A stretch of DNA of 64,000 bases from Pedobacter sp. PLR. GTDB lineage: Bacteria > Bacteroidota > Bacteroidia > Sphingobacteriales > Sphingobacteriaceae. The stretch lies in the NCBI RefSeq assembly GCF_026239675.1, contig NZ_JAPIVQ010000003.1, positions 62,001-126,000 of the forward strand. The letters run 5' to 3'. Below are positions 25,143-32,977 of this stretch, piece by piece. A program made the translations under genes and the position numbers. How positions within the stretch are numbered: position 1 is the first letter of the stretch; each line of letters opens with the position of its first letter. The notes beneath the pieces were generated by a model. It was not told the origin of the DNA. It ran no database searches and worked only from the letters and a program-made list of their open reading frames with translations.

Positions 25143-25763
25143 TCAACCACCCACACTGCATAACCTACTATTCAGTTCACTCTTCTTAACCACCTCATCG
25201 TTTAGCAGGCTGTAATCCACTGGTTCAGTTAATTTACGTAAAGAATTGATAGTTATTGAATGTTGACTTCGCGTGTAGCTATTAAGCTCCCCTGTAGCTA
25301 AAACATAAAACTCCCAATGGTTTAGGTTCAGTGGATCGCAGGTTTCTTTGTTTTCATGGTGCAGCAAGCAGAACACATAAACGTCAGCACTTCGCATTGC
25401 TATTTCTGTTCGCTTTTTTGTTTCTTCATCCCAACTGAAGGCTGCTTTGATCCCAAATGAAATCTTTGAAAGCTTCTTCTGCTCCCACGATTGAACATAA
25501 GCAGAAGACTTCACCTCAATCTTAATTCCTTCCGGTGTGATCAAATCATAAGCTCCCCATTCATCTCGAACTTGGTTGAGGTCTACAATAGTAGCTGATG
25601 CGACAATGAATTCAGCGAACCGACCTCTAGTGGTATTGCTCAGTAGATCAGAAGAGTTCCACCTCCAAAAGCCCAGTAAGTTCTGATCCAACTTTTCTCC
25701 GTTATGAACAAGATGCTCTTCTCCGGTCTTTAGACCTGTTTGTGTTTCATTGAATTCAATCAT
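25143..25763 (-). CDS. PD-(D/E)XK nuclease-fold protein
   Basis: A 206-residue protein with the restriction-endonuclease-like core: helix with E51 in RGRFAEFIVASA, then WGAYDLITPEGIKIEVKSSAY giving D73 and the E83-x-K85 pair, followed by a strand and helix (MRSADVYVFCLLHHE). I recall similar stand-alone proteins of this length in many bacteria, but not a proven substrate. It starts 18 bp after the HEPN gene on the same strand, so the two form a pair, perhaps a defence or toxin module. Confidence 0.72.
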   Translation of the reverse strand: MIEFNETQTGLKTGEEHLVHNGEKLDQNLLGFWRWNSSDLLSNTTRGRFAEFIVASATIVDLNQVRDEWGAYDLITPEGIKIEVKSSAYVQSWEQKKLSKISFGIKAAFSWDEETKKRTEIAMRSADVYVFCLLHHENKETCDPLNLNHWEFYVLATGELNSYTRSQHSITINSLRKLTEPVDYSLLNDEVVKKSELNSRLCSVGG

Positions 25764-25781
25764 ATCAATTGCATTACAGCA

Positions 25782-26456
25782 CTATGAGGTCCTGGATATA
25801 AAATTGGTTACTCCTTGGTACATTAAATCAACTTGTTCCTTTGTGTATTCGGTGTACTTACCATGAGCTGCTTTGTTTCTAAGGTCAAGCCATGAGGTAA
25901 TACTCTTTTGATCTAGTTTGTTATAAACTCCTGCACTAGCAAGATCGGCATTAAGTCGGTCTGCTTTCTTAGGGGAGAACTTGCCACTTTTCTCCTCCTC
26001 AACAGCTATTCCTTCTCTATTACATAATTGTCTAAGGTGCTCTTCTAGAACACTACCTGTCATTACTGCGGCAGGGTCTTTATATCCCTCTTGTAATAAA
26101 TGTTCTGCCATTTCTAAGAAGTCAGAGAAAATCTCGGCTGAGACTAATCCCTTTATTGTGAACAGCCATCCTCCGTCAATCTCGTGTTTGACTGCCATTA
26201 AGATACCTTTGCCGATATTTGTGTGAGATGGTGCATTATCCTTTACCTTGGTATTGAACTCTTGATAGTACGGATGATTCTCACCAAACAAGTTCTTTAG
26301 AAAAGAAAGAGAACTTGCTCGAAGCTGATTGAATAGCAAAGCATTAACTGACGCTCCATGTCTACTATATCCCTGAGTCGCTTTTTGAGTTGATAACACT
26401 TCTTCGCTAAGTGAGATCAGTTCATTGATCCTTATTTTAACATCATCAATCTTCAT
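25782..26456 (-). CDS. HEPN-like domain protein
   Basis: The 224-residue helical protein ends with the HEPN-type RxxxxH motif, here R193-NKAA-H198 in SWLDLRNKAAHGKY. Before it comes a helix with MTGSVLEEHLRQLC, which fits the preceding HEPN helix. In many defence and toxin-antitoxin systems this motif is the RNase active site. It is followed after 18 bp by the PD-(D/E)XK gene. The N-terminal 100 residues are not recognised. Confidence 0.68.
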   Translation of the reverse strand: MKIDDVKIRINELISLSEEVLSTQKATQGYSRHGASVNALLFNQLRASSLSFLKNLFGENHPYYQEFNTKVKDNAPSHTNIGKGILMAVKHEIDGGWLFTIKGLVSAEIFSDFLEMAEHLLQEGYKDPAAVMTGSVLEEHLRQLCNREGIAVEEEKSGKFSPKKADRLNADLASAGVYNKLDQKSITSWLDLRNKAAHGKYTEYTKEQVDLMYQGVTNFISRTS

Positions 26457-26499
26457 ATATGTTGTAGTATCTGTACCAAAGCTAAAGCTATTATTGTTA

Positions 26500-27080
26500 T
26501 TAATACCAAACAGAATTTATTTCTGCTCACCGCCTGCGAATTGAGGTTTAGGTCTTTGCAGAGGGAATGCCTTCGGCATGACTGCAAAGAATGTTTCACA
26601 CAAGAGACTGGCGTGGCATTTGACTTAAAGGGACAGTGAAGAGGGCATCAAATGGCATGACAGTCACGCAGCCTAAAACGACACGCAGGTGAGCACATAT
26701 CAAAGGAGAGCCGATGCATTACGAATCAAATGAACGTAGAGAATGAAGATTAAATGCAAGGAAGGCTATCACGTAATCGGGACTTTGTGGAAGGCATTCA
26801 GCATGACAGATCTATTTCAACTGAGTGAATCCAGGATAAACTTATCCTAGATGAACGAAGGCAGATCTGGCGTGATTAATGCACTCACTTAGGAGCGGTG
26901 AAGTACCGCTTTTCCGGCGACTAGCTTTGATAACACCACAGGCTCATTGATAGAACGAATAGTCCGCAGTGCCTTTCGTAGGGAGCACTGGACAGAGTGT
27001 TTACTTCTAAACCAAAGGCCATACGATGCCTTAACCTGTTCTAAGCAGCAAAAGAGGGAAAGGCATTGTGTGTGTCTGCG
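26500..27080. other. Non-coding stretch with several hairpins and a repeated motif
   Basis: No ORF here looks real. It holds a two-part hairpin at 26554-26589 (CTTTGCAG with CTGCAAAG, inner ATGCC with GGCAT), a perfect stem at 26833-26848 (AGGATAA, TTATCCT), and another at 26894-26910 (AGCGGT, ACCGCT). The sequence GCATGAC appears at 26576, 26655 and 26801 in similar settings. It may be a structured RNA, a replication or transfer origin, or an expanded regulatory region of the island. Confidence 0.5.
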
Positions 27081-27081
27081 A

Positions 27082-27372
27082 TTAGCGTTCGAAGAGTTCT
27101 TCAACATTTGCCAGAGTCTCGCAATCACAAAAGCCATTATTATCTATTAACCAGCCTACAACCTCTCCTGCATTTTCTATTCCGATTAAATTTAAAAACC
27201 AAACGGTTAATGCATGGTCATCGTTGCATTCTTCCTTCTGTAATGTTAAATCTAAATACTCAAATAAGCCCTTAAACTCCTCTCTGCTCATTGGGAGACT
27301 CGATTCAAATTCTTCTTGAGCCTTCAACCGAAGTTCACTTCTTATTTGTTTGCGTCTAGTTTTATCTGTCAT
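27082..27372 (-). CDS. DUF2695 domain protein
   Basis: A 96-residue protein with the DUF2695 layout: FKGLFEYLDLTLQKEECNDD, then TVWFLNLIGIENAGEVVGWL, and the ending NGFCDCETLANVEE. The Cys-x-Cys near the end and the upstream Cys may bind metal. DUF2695 has no known function; members are scattered in accessory regions. The gene borders the hairpin-rich stretch. Confidence 0.8.
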   Translation of the reverse strand: MTDKTRRKQIRSELRLKAQEEFESSLPMSREEFKGLFEYLDLTLQKEECNDDHALTVWFLNLIGIENAGEVVGWLIDNNGFCDCETLANVEELFER

Positions 27373-27450
27373 GGCAGTTGCTTATGGTAATATACCTGCA
27401 TCTAAAATAAACCTTTTACGTTATATAACAATGACTGGAATTAGCCTTCG

Positions 27451-27486
27451 CCTCAGTTAAGCTCCTCTTTTGAGCGAAGCCTGAGG
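27451..27486. other. Hairpin with two alternative pairings
   Basis: CCTCAG pairs with CTGAGG, with inner GCTC and GAGC. The upstream CTTCGC can instead pair with GCGAAG in the same loop. It lies between the PIN-like gene stop and the DUF2695 start on the minus strand, where a terminator or regulatory leader would sit. Confidence 0.4.
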
Positions 27487-27527
27487 ATAGGAATGATGGT
27501 TAGATATGACGCCCTCTTGAAATGCAG

Positions 27528-28499
27528 TTAGCTGTAATTAGGCCGAAGTTCGTTAACATCTATATAATCATATATAGAACCATCTTCGTTGCAGAAAACT
27601 ACTATTCCCGGTTTCCATTTAGGGAAAATGAACTTTATATGCGAGTTCGTATCCGAGAACATATCTGGAATTACCTTATTTACATACATAGAGTTTATCG
27701 ATTTATAGTTTATAAGCCTATCTTTTATTACATCTTTATTGTCACATGTAAAAGCCATCACGGGATGAAATTCATGGTTTAAATAGTCACCCATGCATGC
27801 TAAGTGGATCAAGTCACAATCTAAGTAATCCTTATGCTTCTTAAGTCTCATGGACGCATCACGTTTTGCAAGACTTGTAAAATCTACTGTAGTATCATCT
27901 TTATAAGAGGGGCTTATGTACTGCCATTGCAGTTTAACCAACCTAAATTTGCTTAAGCTCGTTAATTTACAATGATATAGGTTTGTATGGAAGAGATAAC
28001 TTGTTAATGGCAATATCATATCCTTTGAGTAATCTTGTTTACAGATAAAGTCAAAGGATAAGCATTCGGCGATGTAAGTTTGGAATGTTGGGTAGCGAAG
28101 AACATCATAAATGCATAACTGCTCGAATCTTTTAGAGTTTTCACTAGAATCCGTATGTTGGCTTTGTATATTAGCCATCTTAATCAAGTTTTCCCTGCTA
28201 AGATCTTGATGTGTAGAATAAAACTGATAGCTTTCACTCATGAGATATTCAACTAACTGAGGAATTGCCTTCACTTTTTTCAGGTTTGTTGGTATGTTCA
28301 ACTCAAAGTTCGGCACTTTCTTGAGCCCTACAGCCTCCATAAGCGTGTAAGGGGTTAATTTATATACATTGTTCCCCTCACTTATAGTTTTTAACAGTTT
28401 GATTTCACCCAAGGATTGGTCAAGCCTTCTTAAAGCTTCGCCGTCTTTTGAAGTGGATAGATGCCTGTAAATATTGTTGTCGAATAGATAACTGTACAT
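27528..28499 (-). CDS. PIN-like domain protein, 323 aa
   Basis: The acidic residues fit a PIN nuclease: an N-terminal strand YLFDNNIY with D7, E55 in PYTLMEAVGL, D227/D229 in DYLDCDLIHLACMGD, and D253 in FTCDNKD. Between E55 and D227 lies a long helical insert absent from small VapC toxins. If active it would be a metal-dependent RNase. The call is motif-based, with an unusual size. It lies in a minus-strand series of island genes with no obvious small antitoxin beside it. Confidence 0.5.
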   Translation of the reverse strand: MYSYLFDNNIYRHLSTSKDGEALRRLDQSLGEIKLLKTISEGNNVYKLTPYTLMEAVGLKKVPNFELNIPTNLKKVKAIPQLVEYLMSESYQFYSTHQDLSRENLIKMANIQSQHTDSSENSKRFEQLCIYDVLRYPTFQTYIAECLSFDFICKQDYSKDMILPLTSYLFHTNLYHCKLTSLSKFRLVKLQWQYISPSYKDDTTVDFTSLAKRDASMRLKKHKDYLDCDLIHLACMGDYLNHEFHPVMAFTCDNKDVIKDRLINYKSINSMYVNKVIPDMFSDTNSHIKFIFPKWKPGIVVFCNEDGSIYDYIDVNELRPNYS

Positions 28500-28559
28500 G
28501 TTTTAATGTAAAGATAAACAAAAGAGCCAAATGAATGGCTCTTGTTAAAGTGGTTGTAA

Positions 28560-29219
28560 TTAGAGTGGCTTGTTCAGCAGGTATTTAATGTACCGGAAGA
28601 ATCTGCTTATGTATTTGAAGACATAGTAAATTCCGACCCCGATCAGTACTATAACACCCACTAGGTAAAGTCCTATAGCAGATAAACTAGGCAACTTCGA
28701 ATACCAAGGAGTTTTTGGCTCAGGGATGGTCAGCATTCTGTTTATATAGTTAGTTAACTGTTGAATTGTCTCTATGGCTTTAAACTCCTCCAAGGTGCCA
28801 TAGTCAACTTTACCAGTATCTTTTAGGTAATGGCTTATCAACTCATTTATAAGGTTACCAGTGTCAATCATCACTCCGTACCCCATTGACTCAGAATGGT
28901 CAATTAAGCTAAAAGTCTGACCGTGTAATAGGACTGGTGCTAATTCAAATTCGATATACCATGCTCCTTCAAATGGCTCTGTACCATTCAATAGCGTACC
29001 TTTAATCCGGTTAAATGACCCATCAAAAAATTTGTCATCATCTACGAACACAACATCTAGACCTTGATTCCTCGCTTTAGATAGCATGACCCACGAAAGT
29101 ATGTTTGTTTCCGGCTTGACGTATTTATCCAGTCCCTCTACATTAATATCAAAGAAATCTGTAAGTGTTGGATTGTCGGAATAGTTGATCAGTGTAATTA
29201 AATCGTTTACTTCAAGCAT
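28560..29219 (-). CDS. Tail-anchored island protein, 219 aa
   Basis: A soluble, acidic N-terminal part of about 165 residues is followed by one membrane span (about residues 179-201, SAIGLYLVGVIVLIGVGIYY) and a short basic tail (RFFRYIKYLLNK). This is a C-terminally anchored protein facing the cytoplasm. No family recognised. It is 60 bp upstream of the PIN-like gene on the same strand and could be its partner. Confidence 0.6.
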   Translation of the reverse strand: MLEVNDLITLINYSDNPTLTDFFDINVEGLDKYVKPETNILSWVMLSKARNQGLDVVFVDDDKFFDGSFNRIKGTLLNGTEPFEGAWYIEFELAPVLLHGQTFSLIDHSESMGYGVMIDTGNLINELISHYLKDTGKVDYGTLEEFKAIETIQQLTNYINRMLTIPEPKTPWYSKLPSLSAIGLYLVGVIVLIGVGIYYVFKYISRFFRYIKYLLNKPL

Positions 29220-29280
29220 AGTTTAAAATTAAAAAGAGCCACATTTTACTGTGACTCTTAAGCATTCCCCTATCTAATAA

Positions 29281-30045
29281 CTATTTACATTCGTACGTAA
29301 ACTTGTACTCCTCTGTTGATTTGATGGCAGGTGCATCTGTTATTGACACCTGTACCGAAGTGATCTTTCCACTGGCATTCTTTTGATAAATATAATCATT
29401 CGTTGATTGATTAATACCCGGATTAGTTATGTTTTTACTAGGTAGATACTTGGACTTCTGACCTATATAAGGTGTCACCCTTGAGCTGATCTCATCAAAA
29501 TCAAGGAACTTATCCTCGTAAATCCAAGAGTACACGATTGCGTTATCGGCTTTTTCTACCCCATAGGTGAAGGTAGACCAAGGAGAGGAACCAAACGAGG
29601 CTGAAACTAGGTTACCGTTTAAATAGGTTAGGGTTTCAATATCCCCATCTACAGCCGCTTCAATAAGGTTTCCATCTGTATTGTATTTGAAGTTTAAAAT
29701 ATCTTTACCTTGTACTGCGGTTGTAATCCTCCCATTTGCATCAAGGTTGTACACTTCTATATCACCTGCAACGCCTTTCCAAGTAACTTTATTAGCTGCG
29801 TATGTGTAGGTCTCAAATTCGGCAGATTGTTCTTTACCGTAGTCAACGCGGGTTAACCTACCCTCATTATCGTAGCTATAGTAGTATTTATCAGTTACAT
29901 TGGCATTACCATGCGAATGGGTGTGTTCAACCAGTTTTACATTACAGGTTAGTTCTTTGTCTGGCTCAGGGTCGTTTTTAGTTTTTGAGCACGAGGCGAT
30001 GATTAGCAAACATAGTACCGATAGCGTTAATAGTTGTTTGTGCAT
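29281..30045 (-). CDS. YD-repeat-like lipoprotein carried by the island
   Basis: A 254-residue lipoprotein (lipobox IASCSK) with repeated strand units (YYSYDNEGRLTRVDYG, YNLDANGRITTA, FKYNTDGNLIEA, YLNGNLVSASFG). It is a paralogue of the chromosomal protein at 21951-22835, sharing signal peptide, repeat layout and C-terminal EEYKFTYECK. The function is unknown. It is probably surface-exposed or periplasmic. Confidence 0.75.
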   Translation of the reverse strand: MHKQLLTLSVLCLLIIASCSKTKNDPEPDKELTCNVKLVEHTHSHGNANVTDKYYYSYDNEGRLTRVDYGKEQSAEFETYTYAANKVTWKGVAGDIEVYNLDANGRITTAVQGKDILNFKYNTDGNLIEAAVDGDIETLTYLNGNLVSASFGSSPWSTFTYGVEKADNAIVYSWIYEDKFLDFDEISSRVTPYIGQKSKYLPSKNITNPGINQSTNDYIYQKNASGKITSVQVSITDAPAIKSTEEYKFTYECK

Positions 30046-30083
30046 GTTGTTATAATTGATTGTTAATATTTCTTCGTAGTTGA

Positions 30084-30554
30084 CTATCGTGAGGTGTTTT
30101 GCGCTATGAGCGAACTGACAGCAAGCTCATAAGCCTGCTTGTGTGCAGACTCGATAGAACGTAACTCTTTGATTAGAGGTTCTAAATCACCTGTTGAGTA
30201 TGAAAAATGGTTATCGCGAGTCATTTGTGATGGGTCTTTAACCGTTGTTACTATGATCGCTCCGATGTCTTCTCGCTTAAGCCATGATAAAAAACCATGC
30301 TGTTTATCAAGAAGGAGGAGTAGGCGGATACCCTTGCCAAAGGTTGTTTTCTCATCTGAATACCCTGTCAATAGTGATTTAGTTATTGGCATGAATACAG
30401 TGCCTTCTTTCTTCATGGTGAAATGTAACCTCATGATGGCTGTGCTCGTTTGGTAATCATTGATAACCATAACGTCGAAATCTTGCTTCTTCGGGGTTTC
30501 ACCTAAGAGCTGTGTAAGTAGGATAGTTTGTAATCTGGACTTGTCTTGATTCAT
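30084..30554 (-). CDS. Island hypothetical protein, 156 aa
   Basis: A soluble mixed alpha/beta protein that starts MNQDKSRLQTILLTQLLGE. No signal peptide, membrane span or known motif was seen. It lies 38 bp upstream of the lipoprotein gene on the same strand, after a 330-bp intergenic region full of inverted repeats. Confidence 0.55.
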   Translation of the reverse strand: MNQDKSRLQTILLTQLLGETPKKQDFDVMVINDYQTSTAIMRLHFTMKKEGTVFMPITKSLLTGYSDEKTTFGKGIRLLLLLDKQHGFLSWLKREDIGAIIVTTVKDPSQMTRDNHFSYSTGDLEPLIKELRSIESAHKQAYELAVSSLIAQNTSR

Positions 30555-30599
30555 ATATGAAATGATAACCGATAGTCCCCAACTCGGCGCGTTAATAAA

Positions 30600-30736
30600 T
30601 GTAAAAGCGTGGAACCGTAGCCAATCCGCGCTTGAGGCCCTAGGAAGCCCAACACAACAGAATGGAACAGCCCACGCTTTCGCATGGACGTTCGCAAATC
30701 TGTCCTTGTTGTGTTTAAAATTTCCTAGGTTCCAAG
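30600..30736. ncRNA. Candidate structured RNA with interleaved stems
   Basis: Three long perfect complementarities lie within 137 bp: AAAGCGTGG (30604-30612) with CCACGCTTT (30672-30680), CCTAGGAA (30639-30646) with TTCCTAGG (30722-30729), and AACACAACA (30651-30659) with TGTTGTGTT (30707-30715). The first crosses the other two, so they form a pseudoknot or alternative folds. GGAACC/GGTTCC closes the ends. No gene fits the remainder of 30555-30882. Confidence 0.5.
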
Positions 30737-30882
30737 CACAAGAACAAAAGCTAACGCTCTATATCTTAAATAATGTAATTCTATGTTATGGGTTTACTTT
30801 CTATTTCAGTCCTCCGTTTTAAGTTTGTGTAAAGTTAATGAAATGTAAATAGAATTAAAGGGCTGTTACACCCTTTATTTTC

Positions 30883-31368
30883 TTATGCTGCGACGTGTTC
30901 TAATGATGAGATGGTTACAACAGCACTCTCACCTTCAATCATGCGTTTATAGAAGAAGTTGTGGATATCCTTTGTATCTGTGTTCACCCTGACGCAGTCC
31001 TCAATATTGATGTCATTTCTATCAGAAGATGTGTGTTTAAAGATGCTCCTGAGCATCCTATTGAATATAACTGTACCAAACTTTGAAGTAGCTTCATTGT
31101 CATAGGTGTAATAAATTAGAAGAGCTCCATTCTTGCTTTTACTTAATGTAAGGTTCCAGAAGTAGGAAATGCTCTCTTTGATTAGGTTGGGATAGCGTTC
31201 ATTACCAGCATGATCTACTGTAACTACAGCTCTGTACTTGTTCGCTTCAAACGGTTTGAGCATTTGTAATCCGTCATTTACGATCTGGGTAAATGCCCAA
31301 TTGACTTCTTCATTTCTTAATTGTTCAGGGGTTAGTTCTGGTACCTGCTGTTGTACTTTCTTTGCCAT
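30883..31368 (-). CDS. Island hypothetical protein, 161 aa
   Basis: A soluble protein beginning MAKKVQQQVPELTPEQLRNE with a Gln/Glu-rich head, then alternating strands and helices (RAVVTVDHAGNERYP, GALLIYYTYDNEATSKFG). No recognised domain. A 146-bp gap with a hairpin separates it from the next upstream gene on the same strand. Confidence 0.55.
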   Translation of the reverse strand: MAKKVQQQVPELTPEQLRNEEVNWAFTQIVNDGLQMLKPFEANKYRAVVTVDHAGNERYPNLIKESISYFWNLTLSKSKNGALLIYYTYDNEATSKFGTVIFNRMLRSIFKHTSSDRNDINIEDCVRVNTDTKDIHNFFYKRMIEGESAVVTISSLEHVAA

Positions 31369-31472
31369 TGTTAATAGGTTTTAAGGGTTTAAAATTGAGT
31401 GGACTGTCATTGGTTTAAAAGGTAAAATAGTGCGATGAACCACTTTTAGAAGAGGTTACCTTATAAAAAGTG

Positions 31473-31503
31473 AAGGCTTGCCATAATAATTACGACAAGC
31501 CTT
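31473..31503. terminator. Hairpin downstream of the 170-aa island gene
   Basis: AAGGCTTG pairs with CAAGCCTT and TTT follows on the plus strand. It lies 11 bp beyond the stop of the minus-strand gene 31514-32026. On the minus strand the stem is followed by CACTTTTT, so termination there may be moderate. Confidence 0.6.
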
Positions 31504-31513
31504 TTTAGCTTCG

Positions 31514-32026
31514 TTAGAGTTGAAAAATGAAACGGGAAGGCTGTACCTGTAAACAGTTACGGAAGAAGGTAGGATAATCCGGTTGATTAACGACTTCGGT
31601 GCTATAACTGGCCATAGAGTACTTGTTTATCAATTGCATTATCTCTGTTTCGAGTGGACAGTTGTGGAACAGGTACTCAATCCTGTAGTTGTTTTTAATA
31701 TCGCACTCCAAATAGAAGAAGAATGTAGGTGTCATTACAGTAAAGAGACCGTGTGAATCTGTTGGATCATCCGCATTATTGAACTCAATCATCACTTTAT
31801 CTTCTTTATTGGGTAGTTGTGAGTACAACTCCTTAATCTTGCGGACGATTACGTGGTACATGTTTTCAATTGCCGGATTCAATGACTGTTGTGAGTCTGT
31901 AGAATTTAATTTCGCACGTTGGTGGTTTTTATATACTCTCTTACCCGATCGTAGTCTGCGTTCAATCTCTTGCTGTGACTGTAAATTTGTGTTGTTTTCT
32001 TTGTTCTGACGGATTTCTGCTCTCAT
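31514..32026 (-). CDS. Island hypothetical protein, 170 aa
   Basis: The first 45 residues are basic and Gln/Asn-rich (MRAEIRQNKENNTNLQSQQE), probably disordered or nucleic-acid binding. The rest is a compact alpha/beta domain (LPNKEDKVMIEFNNADDP, LFTVMTPTFFFYLECD). No family recognised. The 350-bp region beyond it (32027-32376) shows only short hairpins such as GAGAG/CTCTC near 32260 and no supported gene. Confidence 0.55.
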   Translation of the reverse strand: MRAEIRQNKENNTNLQSQQEIERRLRSGKRVYKNHQRAKLNSTDSQQSLNPAIENMYHVIVRKIKELYSQLPNKEDKVMIEFNNADDPTDSHGLFTVMTPTFFFYLECDIKNNYRIEYLFHNCPLETEIMQLINKYSMASYSTEVVNQPDYPTFFRNCLQVQPSRFIFQL

Positions 32027-32376
32027 TCTGACTGTTTATAAGGTGAATTAATCTGAGTTGATTTCTGAAAGAAAGCAGTTCTATCTATGCCAAATAAGGC
32101 TTGTATATACTGTTTGCTTTCGTATCGGCATCTAGTCGGGGGCTTAAGTCCTACCTGGTTCACTGAGCTTAACATACAGTCAGAATTTTATTCGAGCACT
32201 ATCTTTAATAGTATGAAGGGAAATATGTCACCGTTTAAACAAGTAAGGGAAATAGGGGGATTGAGAGAGCCTCTCTGACCGCTTCATATATAGCGATATG
32301 CTTTCAGAAACGATGAAGGGAGGGGTGGGCTTAGAATCGGGCTCTGAAATTTTATATATATTGTATGTATTAGTAT

Positions 32377-32835
32377 ATGTTTACCTTTAACTTGATGCTA
32401 CACAATTATAAATTCCCTCTTAAAGTTTGGTTAACCGGTGTATTCTTTGGACCCATGTTGATGATTGTATCAATGAAAGTACTGAGAACTGAGAATTTTG
32501 CAGATGTCTTCAATGGTTTATACCTATTGACATACTTCCTTTCTGTCCTTATTGGTGGTATCTTTTCCATCCCCTGCTTTCTCTTTCTTTGGTTATGCTA
32601 TACCCTCTTAGTAAAGAAAGACACACCAATTTGGTTGTTAAGATTGGCACTTACATTAGTAAGCATTCTTTGCTGTGTTGCAGTTTTCATTCTAATCTCG
32701 CTACCCCACGTCAAAAACTTCTGGAGCAAAGCCAATATCTTCCTGATAGGTTCTTACTGCTTACCTCTGCTTGCCGGAGTATTCATTTATAAGGTAGCAG
32801 CAGTCAAAACTCAAAGTAAAGTGATTGAAGTATGA
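32377..32835 (+). CDS. Island membrane protein with four spans
   Basis: A 152-residue hydrophobic protein with likely spans at about residues 15-35, 48-75, 85-107 and 117-137. It is the only clear plus-strand gene in the island. The ATG at 32377 has an AT-rich upstream but no obvious ribosome site; the second Met at residue 7 is a possible start. No family is recognised. Confidence 0.5.
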   Translation: MFTFNLMLHNYKFPLKVWLTGVFFGPMLMIVSMKVLRTENFADVFNGLYLLTYFLSVLIGGIFSIPCFLFLWLCYTLLVKKDTPIWLLRLALTLVSILCCVAVFILISLPHVKNFWSKANIFLIGSYCLPLLAGVFIYKVAAVKTQSKVIEV

Positions 32836-32977
32836 AGCAAATCGATCTATTGCTGATTTGCTGCCATATTCTTGAAAGTGTCAAATAACTTGTGTTATCG
32901 TCGTTCATTTGTATATATATAAAGAGGCGCAACTAACTTTTTTTAACACACTCATCAATAATGCGGGCTAATGCCCC

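Noticed and set aside
26889-27150. Overlapping open frames in the hairpin-rich island block
   Set aside because: They lie on both strands of the same bases, lack start signals and are crossed by palindromes. None looks like a protein.
30562-30822. Plus-strand open frame of 86 codons across the inverted-repeat block
   Set aside because: It covers the crossing stems, has no ribosome site, and its composition follows the repeats. A structured RNA or DNA explains the sequence better.
32087-32278. Plus-strand open frame of 63 codons before the four-span membrane protein
   Set aside because: Weak composition, no ribosome site, and no relation to the neighbouring gene.
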